A stretch of DNA of 40,707 bases from an uncultured Clostridia bacterium (GCA_947632125.1 CANRNV010000010.1:1-40707); one strand, 5' to 3'; positions 16,561 through 25,859 are shown, numbered from the stretch's first letter. The notes: generated by a model not told the origin, from the letters alone. Numbers and translations are program-made.

Positions 16561-19424
16561 GCGACTATTTGGCGGGCGGAAGAGCCGCCGAGATAATAAA
16601 CGAACTTTATGACGGAAAGGACGTTTCCGTTCTCAATGCGCACTTGGGGCAAAAGACGGCTATATCATGCCTTTTGCCCGAATTTGTCTATGTCTGCCCC
16701 GACTACGTTACGGCGAGGGAAGTGTACGCGCAAATTTCGTGCATGGCGGACGCCGTTTATCTGCCCGCTCTTGACGACGTATTGACATATGCGCGTATAA
16801 CGAGCGGTGAAAATAACATCGAGCGAATAAAGGCCCTGTATAGGATAGCAAAGGGCGCAAAGGCAATAGTGACGCACGTTGCCGCTCTCACCCAGCTTTA
16901 TCCCGACGTAGAGATGTTTAAGGAAATGTGCTTTACGCTTCGCAAGGGCGGTTCGTTCGACTTCTCCTCACTTTCGGGTAGGCTGGTAAAGGCGGGTTAC
17001 AGGCGGGTGACGCATATAGACGGGGTGGGGCAGTTCGCCATTCGAGGCGACATTGTCGACATCTCGCCCGTCATATACGAAAGCGGGATAAGGGTGGAGT
17101 TTTTCGGCGACGAAGTGGACAGCGTAAAGCTGTTCGACTATTACACTCAGCGTTCGCTAAGCTCGATAGACGAGGCGGAGATCTGCCCCGCCACTTTCGT
17201 TACGTCGTCGGATAGCGTCGACTTGAGCCTACTTAAGGGGGATAACTCCAATATAATCGGCGACATAACCTTTAAGCTTGCCTCGGGCGGCAACGACCTG
17301 TCGCTTTCGTTTATCGCACCGCTTTTGCCGCACAGCACGTTCGAGGAGTTCGTGCCCGTAAAATACATCGTCTACGACGACGCAAAGCAGGTGAGCGACA
17401 GCTTGACGATGGTGATACGCGAGCACGAGTCGAGGCTTAAAACCATCATATCGCAAGGCGCGCCGTACGTGGAGGGTCAGCTTGTAAAGACCTTGCCGAG
17501 GCAAAGGACAAAGCTTGCCTTCCAAAATATCTCCCATGCCAACCGCATTTTCGACCCCCAAGCGGTTATTTCGCTTATCCCCATGCCCAATCTTATGTAC
17601 AGGCGCAACTTGCCCTCTCTCGTGGGCGACATCAAGGGGTGGAACAATAACGGCTTTAAGGTGGTGATTTGCTGCGGCGACGAGAAGATGATGCAAAATT
17701 TGTCCGCCTCTCTTGCCGACAACAACGTAAGCGCAATTCTCACAGCCGACAAGCTCGAAACGGGCTTTGCGTTCGGCGAGATCGGACTTGTCGTAATAGG
17801 TACATACGACCTCGTAAGCAAAAAGAGCGAACGCAAGCGGCTCAGCGCCAAAAAGGAAGTCTTTACCATACCCGAGCCGGGCGAATACGTTGTGCACAAC
17901 ATTCACGGCATAGGCATGTTCGAATGTGTCGCCAAGATGTCGATGGGCGGCTGCGTAAGGGACTATATAGTAATAAAATATCGCGACGGTGACACGCTCT
18001 ATGTCCCCGTCGAAAACATCGACTGCCTCAGCCGCTACATAGCGGGCGGCGAGGCTCCCAAGCTGAGCAAGATAGGCGGAGCGGACTTTGCCCGCATCAA
18101 GGAAAAGGTAAAAGCTTCGGTCAAGGAGATGGCTTTTTCGCTCCTCAAGCTTTACGCCGAACGCTCCGAGAGCAAGGGGTACAAATATTCGCCCGACAAC
18201 ACGTTGCAGGACGAGTTCGACGCCGCCTTTGACTACGAGCCGACCGCCGACCAGCTCACGGCGGAAAGCGAGTGTTTAAGCGACCTCATCGGCGGCAAGA
18301 TCATGGATAGGCTGCTGTGCGGCGACGTGGGCTACGGCAAGACCGAGGTCGCTTTGAGGGTGGCTTTTAAGGTCATATCCGAGGGGAAGCAGGTGGCGTT
18401 TGTTTCGCCCACCACCATCTTGGCAAAGCAGCACTACAAGACCGCGCTCGAAAGGATGGAGCCGTTCGGAGTAAACATTTGCTCGCTCACGAGGTTGGAC
18501 GACGGCAAGGCGATAAAAAGCGCGCTTTCCGACCTGCCCAAGGGGAAGATCGACCTCGCCGTGGGAACTCACCGACTGCTCAGTTCGGACGTCAAGTTCA
18601 AGGATCTCGGGCTGCTCATTCTCGACGAGGAGCAGCGGTTCGGGGTCGCCGACAAGGAAAAACTCAAACTGCTCAAACGCAACGTCAACGTCTTGACTCT
18701 TTCGGCAACGCCCATTCCGCGCACGTTGCATATGTCCATGACGGGCATACGCGACCTAAGCGTGCTATCCACTCCGCCCGCCGACCGTATTCCCGTACAG
18801 ACCTACGTGTCCGAATATTCCGACAGCCTCGTCTATGACGCCGTAATGAGGGAACTCGGGCGGGGCGGTCAGGTCTTTATCGTGTACAACAGGGTTGAAA
18901 AGATCGACCTCTTTGCCGCGAGAATGAAGTCGTTGCTCGGCGACGTGAAGATAACGGTGGGGCACGGGCAGATGAAAGAACAGCAGCTCGAAAACGCCGT
19001 AAGCGAATTTGCCGAGGGGCGAAGCGACATCCTCATCGCAAGCACGATAATCGAAAACGGGATAGATATGCCTCGCGCCAACACCATGATCGTCATCGAC
19101 GCCGACAGGTTGGGATTGTCGCAACTCTATCAGCTGAGGGGCAGGATAGGCAGAAGCAATCGCCTTGCCTACGTCTTTTCACCTACGAGGGGCTACTGTC
19201 CGAAACCGCCTACAAGCGGCTCGAAGCGATCACGCAATTTACCGACTTCGGCTCCGGCTTTAAGATCGCCATGCGCGACCTCGAAATTCGCGGGGCGGGC
19301 AACGTGCTCGGCAAGGCGCAACACGGTCATCTCGAAAAGGTGGGCTACGATATGTATTGCAAACTGCTCAAAGAGGCGGTCGAGGAGCTTAAAGGCGGGG
19401 CAAAAAAAGAGGTCGGCGAGGTAA
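16548..19424 (+). CDS. mfd: Transcription-repair coupling factor Mfd, N-terminal ~80% (frame broken at 19176-19179)
   Basis: Mfd removes RNA polymerase stalled at DNA damage and recruits UvrA. Seen in order: the UvrB-like module (about residues 1-330), the RNA-polymerase-interacting domain (about 441-510, PGEYVVHNIHGIGMFE), Walker A GYGKT near 595, the DEEQ box near 691, the SATPIPRTLHMS motif near 725 and the STIIENGIDMPRAN to QLRGRIGR motifs near 825-870. After LAYVF at 19173-19178 the sequence becomes unrelated to Mfd up to the stop at 19424, while the true continuation is open in the -1 frame from 19178. The junction is a run of four T (19176-19179); one extra T would restore the frame. 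The ATG overlaps the pth stop by 13 bases, so the two are translationally coupled. Confidence 0.9.
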   Translation: MFKVSDYLAGGRAAEIINELYDGKDVSVLNAHLGQKTAISCLLPEFVYVCPDYVTAREVYAQISCMADAVYLPALDDVLTYARITSGENNIERIKALYRIAKGAKAIVTHVAALTQLYPDVEMFKEMCFTLRKGGSFDFSSLSGRLVKAGYRRVTHIDGVGQFAIRGDIVDISPVIYESGIRVEFFGDEVDSVKLFDYYTQRSLSSIDEAEICPATFVTSSDSVDLSLLKGDNSNIIGDITFKLASGGNDLSLSFIAPLLPHSTFEEFVPVKYIVYDDAKQVSDSLTMVIREHESRLKTIISQGAPYVEGQLVKTLPRQRTKLAFQNISHANRIFDPQAVISLIPMPNLMYRRNLPSLVGDIKGWNNNGFKVVICCGDEKMMQNLSASLADNNVSAILTADKLETGFAFGEIGLVVIGTYDLVSKKSERKRLSAKKEVFTIPEPGEYVVHNIHGIGMFECVAKMSMGGCVRDYIVIKYRDGDTLYVPVENIDCLSRYIAGGEAPKLSKIGGADFARIKEKVKASVKEMAFSLLKLYAERSESKGYKYSPDNTLQDEFDAAFDYEPTADQLTAESECLSDLIGGKIMDRLLCGDVGYGKTEVALRVAFKVISEGKQVAFVSPTTILAKQHYKTALERMEPFGVNICSLTRLDDGKAIKSALSDLPKGKIDLAVGTHRLLSSDVKFKDLGLLILDEEQRFGVADKEKLKLLKRNVNVLTLSATPIPRTLHMSMTGIRDLSVLSTPPADRIPVQTYVSEYSDSLVYDAVMRELGRGGQVFIVYNRVEKIDLFAARMKSLLGDVKITVGHGQMKEQQLENAVSEFAEGRSDILIASTIIENGIDMPRANTMIVIDADRLGLSQLYQLRGRIGRSNRLAYVFSPTRGYCPKPPTSGSKRSRNLPTSAPALRSPCATSKFAGRATCSARRNTVISKRWATICIANCSKRRSRSLKAGQKKRSAR

Positions 19425-19840
19425 AGGTCACCATCGACTTCGAGGCATACGTGCCCGACGGCTACATCACGAGCGACGAACGCAGGATCGAGTTTTACAC
19501 CAAGATGGCGTCTATATGCACACTCGACGAAGTAAAAGCCTTGCTCGGCGAACTCAAAGACATCTACGGAGATGCGCCCAAACCCGTCGTCAACCTTATC
19601 GCAACCGCGCTCGTCAAGAACCTCGGCGCCGCTGTCGGGGCGACCAAGGTGCTGTTTAAGCGCACGGACGCCAAAGTCATCTTCGACAAACTCAAAGACA
19701 TAAGCAGGGAATTAAGCGAAAAGGCTCGTTTATTTAAGGACGGTGCAATTTCGCTTTCGCCGCCGTCCATAGGCTTCAGCGGGGCGGGCGCTCAAAAGAA
19801 ATTGATAAAATTTTTGATTTATTGTCGGGAAGTGGGCTAA
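19178..19840 (+). CDS. mfd: Transcription-repair coupling factor Mfd, C-terminal part (shifted frame)
   Basis: This frame continues Mfd without loss: FTYEGLLSETAYKRLEAI, then FGSGFKIAMRDLEIRGAG (the TRG region needed for translocation), then the C-terminal UvrA-binding-site mask domain to residue 220 of this piece. Joined to the upstream frame, total length is about 1097 residues, within the range of clostridial Mfd (about 1100-1170). It has no start signal of its own; the first ATG in frame (19271) lies inside the conserved helicase region. So it is either the product of a sequencing error joined to 16548 or a dead fragment. Confidence 0.85.
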   Translation, partial: FTYEGLLSETAYKRLEAITQFTDFGSGFKIAMRDLEIRGAGNVLGKAQHGHLEKVGYDMYCKLLKEAVEELKGGAKKEVGEVKVTIDFEAYVPDGYITSDERRIEFYTKMASICTLDEVKALLGELKDIYGDAPKPVVNLIATALVKNLGAAVGATKVLFKRTDAKVIFDKLKDISRELSEKARLFKDGAISLSPPSIGFSGAGAQKKLIKFLIYCREVG

Positions 19841-19845
19841 AACCC

Positions 19846-19874
19846 TTGATTTTTTAATTGTAATGAAGTATAAT
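19846..19874 (+). promoter_or_regulatory. Sigma-A type promoter for the foldase lipoprotein
   Basis: TTGATT (19846-19851) and TATAAT (19869-19874) with a 17-base spacer lie just after the mfd stop. The leader is about 60 bases and contains the palindrome CCCATGGG near 19884. Confidence 0.75.
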
Positions 19875-19940
19875 TAATAGTACCCATGGGTTTATGGGCG
19901 CATCTTAATTTCTATCAATAATTCTTGAAAGAGGAAAACA

Positions 19941-21734
19941 ATGAAAAGAATTGCATGTATAATAGTTTGCTTGATGTTCTCGGTGCTGTTGCTTTGTTCT
20001 TGCAGCTACACCTACGAGAACTCCCTTTTCAAACACAACTACGAGCGAGATTACGGACAAGCAATAGTTACGATAAAACCCATCACGGAAAGGGGTACTC
20101 GCACTCATAACGAAAATAACGAGCCCCTCGACGCCGCCGAAACGACGGAGTACACTTCCGAAGAGGTAAATATTTACAAGGCGCAACTTGTCAACTATCT
20201 TAACAATTTCGGCACTTCCTACGGCGGAATGTCCGCTCAGGAAACGGTGGATTATTTCGTCGAGCAGCTTGTGCTTGTAGAACTCGTTACCATCGAGGCG
20301 GATTTCCGTTTGGAAATGAGGGAGATCTATTGGAGCCAAGAGGATATCGATGAGGTTCAGCAATCCGTTTATCATACTCTTGACGATATGCTCAACGAAA
20401 TTTACAACAAGCTTTTGACCGATGCCGGCAAGGAAAGCCTTATCGAGGCTCAGGAAACCGAGGTTGTCGATACGACCTATCCCACCATGCCGCTCGAAGA
20501 GGAAACCGAAACGAGAGAGTTCGTTACTTTCGGCAGCGGCGTAAAGCACGACGATTGGTACAATTCTCCCGATGTAAAGTGGTATACCGAAAAGCCCGAA
20601 AACAAGACGGCTTTGCCGGGCAATCACGGCGACGAGCAACTTCGTTCGCTTGCAAGAGAGGGCGTAAGCAGGCTTGTCACTCAGGTCTACGACAACGCCT
20701 TGACGATAATCAACCTCACCGACGACGAGAAGAAGCAGTTTGATGACGAACTTGCCATGCTTAAAAATGCGATAAGGACCGAGGGCGTAGGCTATGCGTA
20801 CAGTATTCTCGGCAAGACCGCTATGGTCAAAAGGCTTTACGGCGACTCGGCTATCGTATCTCAAAAGATGACGATGCTCCAAGATTACGTAACAAACAGC
20901 GTTACGGTATCCGAAGAGGAGATCGTCAACAAGTACACCAATATGCTCGAAGAGCAGATGACAAATTATAAGGACGCTTCGGCTTATGATACCGCAGCTA
21001 CGGGAGATGACCTTGTGCTTTACAAGGCAAACGGTAACTATGTTTACGTAAAACACATCCTCATTCCGTTCTCCGACGCTCAGCAGGCGCAACTTACCAA
21101 CATCAAGAACAACAGCACCGAGGCGGAATACATCAAGGCAAGGAACAACATGGTCAACAACATCGTCGCCTACAAGCACGTTGACGGCGAGGATGACAAG
21201 TCCGATCCGCTTACCGTGGATCAAATTTGGTCGGAGGTAAGGGCTCGAATGGCAATGGCGAGCGCAGACCCGTATGTTGCCGAGAGGACGTTTGATGAGC
21301 TCATTTACGAGTACAATACCGACCCGGGCATTTTCGGCAACGAGTATGGCTATGCCGTTAAGTACGACCTCGGCGGCGACAGCGAAACGTATATGGAGGA
21401 GTTCGCCGAAGCGGCAAGGGCATTCCGTAGCGAGGGTTACAGCATAGGACAGATCTACAACAACTACGTGGTCACCGATTACGGCGTGCATATCATGTAC
21501 TATGCCGCAGACTACGAGGCGGGCTATACCCTCGGACTTAACGATTACGCTACGCCCGGAAGATACACCCTTGTCAAGGACTATATCGAGCAAGAACTTC
21601 TCGAAGCCGCAAGGGACGCCGCTTTCCAAGTATGGAGAGATGAAAGAGTGTTCCACTATCTCAATTCCGAAGATGAAGAGGGTAACGGCACGGTAGTATA
21701 CAAAACCAACGCCTTTAAAAACCTTTACGAATAA
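19941..21734 (+). CDS. PrsA/SurA-like peptidyl-prolyl isomerase (foldase) lipoprotein
   Basis: A 597-residue lipoprotein with an LLLCSC lipobox (cysteine near residue 20). A long helical SurA/PrsA-type chaperone part flanks a parvulin-like region at about 370-530. The parvulin landmarks are YVYVKHILIPF near residue 372, a FGNEYGYAVKYD segment near 470, and VVTDYGVHIMYY near 512. Foldases of this kind help exported proteins fold outside the membrane. The insertion between the parvulin strands is longer than usual, so catalytic activity is uncertain. A GAGG site precedes ATG 19941. Its position after mfd is common in Clostridia. A very long open frame on the opposite strand is a composition effect. 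Confidence 0.82.
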   Translation: MKRIACIIVCLMFSVLLLCSCSYTYENSLFKHNYERDYGQAIVTIKPITERGTRTHNENNEPLDAAETTEYTSEEVNIYKAQLVNYLNNFGTSYGGMSAQETVDYFVEQLVLVELVTIEADFRLEMREIYWSQEDIDEVQQSVYHTLDDMLNEIYNKLLTDAGKESLIEAQETEVVDTTYPTMPLEEETETREFVTFGSGVKHDDWYNSPDVKWYTEKPENKTALPGNHGDEQLRSLAREGVSRLVTQVYDNALTIINLTDDEKKQFDDELAMLKNAIRTEGVGYAYSILGKTAMVKRLYGDSAIVSQKMTMLQDYVTNSVTVSEEEIVNKYTNMLEEQMTNYKDASAYDTAATGDDLVLYKANGNYVYVKHILIPFSDAQQAQLTNIKNNSTEAEYIKARNNMVNNIVAYKHVDGEDDKSDPLTVDQIWSEVRARMAMASADPYVAERTFDELIYEYNTDPGIFGNEYGYAVKYDLGGDSETYMEEFAEAARAFRSEGYSIGQIYNNYVVTDYGVHIMYYAADYEAGYTLGLNDYATPGRYTLVKDYIEQELLEAARDAAFQVWRDERVFHYLNSEDEEGNGTVVYKTNAFKNLYE

Positions 21735-21759
21735 TAAGGAAATAAGGCTAAGTAAGCCC

Positions 21760-21793
21760 AAAAAATCTCTCCCATATTGCGGAGAGATTTTTT
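21760..21793 (+). terminator. Intrinsic terminator after the foldase gene
   Basis: A perfect 13-base inverted repeat, with a core of TCTCTCC (21760-21772) pairing with GGAGAGA (21781-21793), an 8-base loop and a T run. The A/T flanks make it usable from either strand. Confidence 0.9.
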
Positions 21794-21902
21794 ATAAGCT
21801 TTTTTCCTTTGGGCTTTCGGGTGGGCGAATGATTTCTTCCGCTAAAAAAGTCCCGCTCGGCAAAATAAAAAGAAAAATAATCGTAAAATCGTGTGCTTTT
21901 GC

Positions 21903-21931
21903 TTGACAATATTGTCGTAAAGGGCTATAAT
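21903..21931 (+). promoter_or_regulatory. Sigma-A type promoter for rpmE
   Basis: Consensus TTGACA (21903-21908) and TATAAT (21926-21931), 17-base spacing. This is the best-matching promoter of the window, in keeping with a ribosomal-protein gene. Confidence 0.88.
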
Positions 21932-21963
21932 TATTCAGATAATTTATAGAGGAGATAGATGTT

Positions 21964-22173
21964 ATGAAAAAAGATATACATCCGAACTACCACGAAGTGG
22001 TCTATGAGTGCGCCTGCGGTGCTAAATTCGTATCGGGCTCCACAAAGAAAGGCGACGTCATCAAGGTCGACATTTGCAGCGAATGCCATCCGTTTTACAC
22101 AGGTAAGCAAAAGCATGTCGAAACCGGCGGCAGGATAGATAAGTTCAATCAAAAACGTATCAAGAAGGACTGA
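21964..22173 (+). CDS. rpmE: 50S ribosomal protein L31 (zinc-binding type)
   Basis: A 69-residue L31 of the cysteine-containing (C+) class. Zinc ligands are Cys16 and Cys18 (CACG) with Cys38 and Cys41 (CSEC), followed by HPFYTGKQK and a basic tail. An AGGAGA site precedes the ATG at 21964; the ATG five bases earlier is out of frame. L31 bridges the large and small subunits near the central protuberance. It leads the conserved cluster L31, DUF1385, PrmC, RF1, with an intrinsic terminator right after it that would lower downstream expression. Confidence 0.97.
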   Translation: MKKDIHPNYHEVVYECACGAKFVSGSTKKGDVIKVDICSECHPFYTGKQKHVETGGRIDKFNQKRIKKD

Positions 22174-22182
22174 TAATTTACC

Positions 22183-22220
22183 ACCATACCGATGATTGCT
22201 TATTGCGGTATGGTTTTTTT
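22183..22220 (+). terminator. Intrinsic terminator or attenuator after rpmE
   Basis: ACCATACCG (22183-22191) pairs with CGGTATGGT (22206-22214), loop 14 bases, then seven T. It ends 20 bases before the start of the DUF1385-PrmC gene. That gene therefore depends on read-through or an unseen promoter. Confidence 0.85.
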
Positions 22221-22240
22221 CTTTATCGGAGGGGATAAGT

Positions 22241-23974
22241 TTGTCCAAAGTATCCAATATCGGCGGTCAGGCGCTGCTTGAGGGCGTTATGATGCGAGGT
22301 CCGTCCTCGATGGCGATGTCCGTTCGTGACAGCGACGGCATAATCCGCACGGAGTCCGAAAGGCTCAAACCGCAAAGGTGGTATAATCGCGTACCGCTTA
22401 TTCGAGGCGTGGTGGCTTTTGTCGCGTCGCTTGTTATGGGCATATCCACCATAACGCGCTCGGCGAAAGTTCTTGCTTCGGAAGAGGAGGAAGTAAGCAA
22501 TACGGCGATGACATTTGCCGTTTTTTTGGGCGTGTTGTTCGCTGTTTTGCTCTTTATGGTGCTGCCCGAGGTTCTCGCAAGGCTGTTTAATGACTACGTG
22601 TTCGACAACGTGCTTGTAAAAAGCCTCATTTCGGGCTTTGTTCGCATAGTGATTTTCGTGGTGTATCTTTTGCTCGTGTCAAAGATAAAGGACATAAAGC
22701 GCACCTTTATGTATCACGGTGCCGAGCATAGGACGATAAATTGCTACGAGAGCGGAATGGAACTCACGGTCGAAAATATACAAAAGTGTTCAACTCGACA
22801 CAATCGTTGCGGCACGACCTTTTTGTTTATCGTCATGGTGGTGTCGATAATCGTCTTTGCCTTTATCAATTGGGGTTTAAGCGCGATCTTCGACGGAGTG
22901 TTTAACAGCAATATCTTGGAAGCGTTCGTGTTTATCCTCATCAAGCTTGCCTTTTTGCCGCTCGTTGCGGGCATAAGCTACGAGGTGCTCAAAGCGTTGG
23001 CAAAGCACGAAAACGCTTTCACCCGTGCGCTTCGGGCGCCCGGGTTGGCTCTTCAAGGGCTCACGACCAAAATCCCCACCGACGACATGGCGGAGGTCGC
23101 CATGCGCAGTTTTTTGACGACCTTGCGCCTCGAAAACGACAAGAACGCGCCCGTGCACTCTTTCGACAAGATCGACGTTACGGACGCCAAGGCTTATATA
23201 AGGCGCAACCTCTCTTCCGCCGAGCCCGTCGAGGCGGAGTGGATAATGTGCGAGGTGCTCCACATCGACAAGGCTCAACTGTCCATGCTCATTCAGATCA
23301 CGAGCGAACAGTTCGAGAGCATAAAGCAGATGTGTTCGCGTCGAAAGGCGGGCGAGCCGCTTGACTACATTACCGGAATGTCCAACTTTTACGGATATCC
23401 CGTTTTCGTCAACAAAAACGTGCTCATTCCCCGCATGGAAACCGAGATCCTCGCGGAAGAGGCGATAAAACTTATCGGCACCGAGCCGCTCGACGTGCTC
23501 GATATGTGCACGGGGTCGGGTTGCATAGCTTTGGCTCTTGCCAAGAAAACGCCCGCGCACGTCGTAGCAAGCGACATATCGGTCGACGCTCTCCAAGTGG
23601 CGAGCAAAAACCTCGCGGGGACGGGCGTCGAGCTAAGGCAAAGCGACCTCTTTTCGCAATTTGCCGGTTCCTCGTTCGATATGATAGTGTGCAACCCGCC
23701 GTACATACCGTCGGGCGACATACCCTTGCTTTCACCCGAGGTGCGTTGCCAGCCGCTTCTTGCTCTCGACGGCGGTGACGACGGACTGTATTTTTACAAA
23801 AAGATAGTCACCTCGGCGGCGGGCTATCTGAAATCGGGCGGAAAACTTCTGCTCGAAATCGGATACGACCAAGCGAGCAGCGTAAGCAATCTTATGCACT
23901 TTTTCGGCTTTACCGACATAAATGTGATCAAGGACCTCGACGGCAACGACAGAGTAATTATAGGACAAGTATAA
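22241..23974 (+). CDS. prmC: DUF1385 (YqhQ-like) membrane domain fused to PrmC release-factor glutamine methyltransferase
   Basis: The start is TTG 22241, 6-8 bases after a GGAGGGG site (22228-22234); an in-frame TTG at 22196 would lie inside the terminator. Residues 1-300 are a DUF1385 protein: [15 protein letters not shown] at the N-terminus, about four to five hydrophobic helices, and the [13 protein letters not shown] motif near residue 157. From about 310 a complete PrmC/HemK follows: its N-terminal helical domain, the vLIPR-x-ETE motif near 390, the SAM-binding MCTGSG near 412 and the catalytic NPPYIP near 470. PrmC methylates the GGQ glutamine of release factors. These are normally two adjacent genes; here they form one continuous frame with no stop or start between. 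prfA begins one base after the stop. Confidence 0.92.
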   Translation: MSKVSNIGGQALLEGVMMRGPSSMAMSVRDSDGIIRTESERLKPQRWYNRVPLIRGVVAFVASLVMGISTITRSAKVLASEEEEVSNTAMTFAVFLGVLFAVLLFMVLPEVLARLFNDYVFDNVLVKSLISGFVRIVIFVVYLLLVSKIKDIKRTFMYHGAEHRTINCYESGMELTVENIQKCSTRHNRCGTTFLFIVMVVSIIVFAFINWGLSAIFDGVFNSNILEAFVFILIKLAFLPLVAGISYEVLKALAKHENAFTRALRAPGLALQGLTTKIPTDDMAEVAMRSFLTTLRLENDKNAPVHSFDKIDVTDAKAYIRRNLSSAEPVEAEWIMCEVLHIDKAQLSMLIQITSEQFESIKQMCSRRKAGEPLDYITGMSNFYGYPVFVNKNVLIPRMETEILAEEAIKLIGTEPLDVLDMCTGSGCIALALAKKTPAHVVASDISVDALQVASKNLAGTGVELRQSDLFSQFAGSSFDMIVCNPPYIPSGDIPLLSPEVRCQPLLALDGGDDGLYFYKKIVTSAAGYLKSGGKLLLEIGYDQASSVSNLMHFFGFTDINVIKDLDGNDRVIIGQV

Positions 23975-23975
23975 A

Positions 23976-25046
23976 ATGAATTTGGACAGATTAAAGAACA
24001 TAAAAGCAAAATTCGATTCGCTCAGCGAGGCTATTTCGGACCCGCAAGTGATAGCGGACAACAAGGAGTGGACCAAGCTGGTAAAAGAGCACGCTTCGCT
24101 TGAACCCATCGTCACCAAGTACAACGAGTACATCAAGGCTCAGTCGGACATCGAGGGAGCAAAGAAGCTTATAAAAGAAGAAAAGGACGCTGAACTTATC
24201 GAGCTTGCCAAGATCGAATTGGACGAGAAGAAGGACGAACTCGCAAAGATCGAGAACGAACTCAAAATTCTCCTTTTGCCCGTCGATCCCAACGACGAAA
24301 AGAACGTCATTATCGAAATTCGCAGCGGCGCGGGCGGCGACGAGGCGGCTCTCTTTGCCTACGAACTTATGCGAATGTACAAGATGTATGCCGAAAAAAA
24401 CAGGTGGCGGGTCGAGGACGTGGACGTCAACCTCACCGAACTCGGCGGAGTAAAGGAAGCCGTGTTCCAGATCTTCGGCGACAGCGTGTATCGCAAGCTT
24501 AAATACGAGAGCGGCGTGCACCGCGTTCAGCGCGTCCCCGATACCGAAACGCAAGGCAGGATACACACCTCGACGGTAACCGTGGCGGTCTTGCCCGAGG
24601 TTGAGGACGTCGTCGTGGAAATAAACGAAAAGGACCTTAAAATCGACACCTATCGAAGCGGCGGCGCGGGCGGTCAGCATATCAACAAGACGGACAGCGC
24701 CGTGCGTATGACGCACCTGCCGACGGGCATCGTCGTGACCTGTCAGGATGAACGCAGCCAAATCAAAAATCGCGAGAAAGCGATGAGGGTGCTGAAATCC
24801 AAGCTCTACGACTACTATCAATCCAAGGTCGACAAGGAGTACGCCGAAAACCGCAAGAGCCAGGTGGGAACGGGCGACAGAAGCGAACGAATAAGGACGT
24901 ACAACTTCCCGCAGGGCAGGGTGACCGATCATCGAATTTCCATGACCATATATACGATCGACCAATTCATGAACGGCGATATCGACGCCATGCTCGAAGC
25001 GCTTCGCATTGCCGATCAAACCGCTCAACTCGAAAAGGAACAGTGA
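23976..25046 (+). CDS. prfA: Peptide chain release factor 1
   Basis: A 356-residue class I release factor reading UAA and UAG. The anticodon-like tripeptide is of the RF1 PxT kind (PDT in [11 protein letters not shown], near residue 187), not the RF2 SPF. The catalytic GGQ is at residues 232-234 (Gln234), followed by the family helix [17 protein letters not shown]. An N-terminal coiled helical domain covers about residues 1-100. Its Gln234 is the expected substrate of the PrmC half of the upstream fusion. No separate ribosome site is obvious; translation is probably coupled to the upstream gene, whose stop is one base away. Confidence 0.97.
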   Translation: MNLDRLKNIKAKFDSLSEAISDPQVIADNKEWTKLVKEHASLEPIVTKYNEYIKAQSDIEGAKKLIKEEKDAELIELAKIELDEKKDELAKIENELKILLLPVDPNDEKNVIIEIRSGAGGDEAALFAYELMRMYKMYAEKNRWRVEDVDVNLTELGGVKEAVFQIFGDSVYRKLKYESGVHRVQRVPDTETQGRIHTSTVTVAVLPEVEDVVVEINEKDLKIDTYRSGGAGGQHINKTDSAVRMTHLPTGIVVTCQDERSQIKNREKAMRVLKSKLYDYYQSKVDKEYAENRKSQVGTGDRSERIRTYNFPQGRVTDHRISMTIYTIDQFMNGDIDAMLEALRIADQTAQLEKEQ

Positions 25047-25090
25047 CCCGCGTTGACGCTTTATGGTCGGGTCCTATGTAAGGGGCGGAA

Positions 25091-25540
25091 ATGAAGCTTA
25101 AAATTTGCGGCAAAAAGCAGATAGAGCGGCTTGCCAAGACGCCGTTTGTCGGACGTGTTGCGCTGATAAGCATAGGCGACTGTGACGACGACCCGCCGTC
25201 GCTTATAAACAAGCCGCAATTTTTTCTCGAACTTCACTTCGACGATATAACTCTAACGGAGTTTAATAGGCTTAGCGAAGCGGACAAAGACGGATACAAG
25301 CCCATAACCGACGAACAGGCAAGGCAAATAGCCGAATTTGTGTACGATGTCAAGGATAAGGCGGACGTTTTGATCTGCCAATGCATGTACGGTCAGTCCC
25401 GCAGCGCCGCTGTCGCTGCGGCTGTTGCCGAGCACTTTTTCCGCAAAGGCATAGCCATCTTTTCCAACGAAAAGTATTTGCCCAATAAGACTGTTTATAG
25501 CAAGGTGATGAGCGCACTGCAAGCCGTCGAAAAGTCATAA
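25091..25540 (+). CDS. Cys-x5-Arg phosphatase-like protein (dual-specificity/tyrosine phosphatase fold)
   Basis: A 149-residue protein with the protein-tyrosine-phosphatase P-loop: Cys98-Met-Tyr-Gly-Gln-Ser-Arg104, followed by SAAVAAAVA, which matches the G-x-SRS-x-AVA pattern of small prokaryotic dual-specificity phosphatases. A strand ending in ADVLICQ precedes the loop. The usual His before the catalytic Cys is Gln here. Substrate is unknown. A GGGGCGG ribosome site lies 5 bases before the ATG, and the gene begins 44 bases after prfA, so it may be last in that operon. Then comes a 360-base non-coding stretch. Confidence 0.7.
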   Translation: MKLKICGKKQIERLAKTPFVGRVALISIGDCDDDPPSLINKPQFFLELHFDDITLTEFNRLSEADKDGYKPITDEQARQIAEFVYDVKDKADVLICQCMYGQSRSAAVAAAVAEHFFRKGIAIFSNEKYLPNKTVYSKVMSALQAVEKS

Positions 25541-25593
25541 TGGCGGCAAATTAAAAAAATTTTTACAAATTTGCGAAAAAGGGCTTATTACGG

Positions 25594-25639
25594 TTGACAG
25601 GATATTTTATTTGTGGTAAACTTGACTATACTGTATAAT
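25594..25639 (+). promoter_or_regulatory. Overlapping promoter candidates upstream of the three-gene unit
   Basis: Two overlapping pairs with 17-base spacers are visible: TTGACA (25594-25599) with TAAACT (25617-25622), and TTGTGG (25611-25616) with TATAAT (25634-25639). A GGCTG/CAGCC stem (25652-25656 and 25673-25677) followed by GTATTTTT lies downstream and could end such transcripts early. Confidence 0.5.
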
Positions 25640-25687
25640 TCAAATTAAAATGGCTGAATATTTTTTCTCTAACAGCCGTATTTTTGC

Positions 25688-25716
25688 TTGACAAAAAATG
25701 TCGTTTTGTTTACAAT
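25688..25716 (+). promoter_or_regulatory. Strong sigma-A type promoter for the three-gene unit
   Basis: TTGACA (25688-25693) and TACAAT (25711-25716) with a 17-base spacer. Transcription would start near 25723 and produce a leader of about 178 bases before the ATG at 25901. Confidence 0.8.
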
Positions 25717-25740
25717 AGACATCGTAAAAGGTGTCTTTTT

Positions 25741-25858
25741 TGTTTGCGATAAAAAGAAACTTTTATCGATTGCTCCACCGCAGTCCGATCGGTTTAGCGG
25801 CTTTGAAGGACCGCCCGAGGGTGACGCCTGAATTCGGGGATCGGAAGATCGAGCAAAT
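25741..25858 (+). ncRNA. Candidate structured 5' leader RNA
   Basis: Several helices can be drawn by eye: CGATAAAA/TTTTATCG (25747-25754 with 25761-25768, 6-base loop); an enclosing helix TTGCTC/GAGCAA (25770-25775 with 25851-25856); inside it TCCGATC/GATCGGA (25784-25790 with 25839-25845); then two hairpins, GCGG/CCGC (25797-25800 with 25811-25814) and CCCGA/TCGGG (25814-25818 with 25834-25838; these two share base 25814, so one would be a base shorter). The stretch is more GC-rich than its A/T-rich surroundings, which suggests selection for structure. I do not recognise a known riboswitch, T-box, 6S or SRP consensus in it. It may be a cis-regulatory leader or a separate small RNA. Confidence 0.45.
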
Positions 25859-25859
25859 A

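Noticed and set aside
19173..19183. Programmed -1 frameshifting to make full-length Mfd.
   Set aside because: The site GTC TTT TCA does not fit the X-XXY-YYZ slippery pattern, no strong stem or internal Shine-Dalgarno element is evident, and mfd is not known to use recoding.
19905..21761. A 618-codon open frame on the minus strand opposite the foldase gene.
   Set aside because: It lacks a ribosome site and family motifs, spans the terminator, and mirrors the codon bias of the real plus-strand gene.
22196..22240. Earlier TTG start (22196) for the DUF1385-PrmC gene.
   Set aside because: It lies inside the rpmE terminator hairpin and lacks a ribosome site, while TTG 22241 has GGAGGGG at proper distance and gives the expected family N-terminus.
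25839..25855. GATCGGAAGA at the start of this stretch looks like the beginning of an Illumina adapter, hinting at contamination.
   Set aside because: The match stops after 10 bases (TCGAGC follows in place of GCACAC), and the segment pairs with 25784-25790 in a plausible helix. Chance resemblance is more likely.
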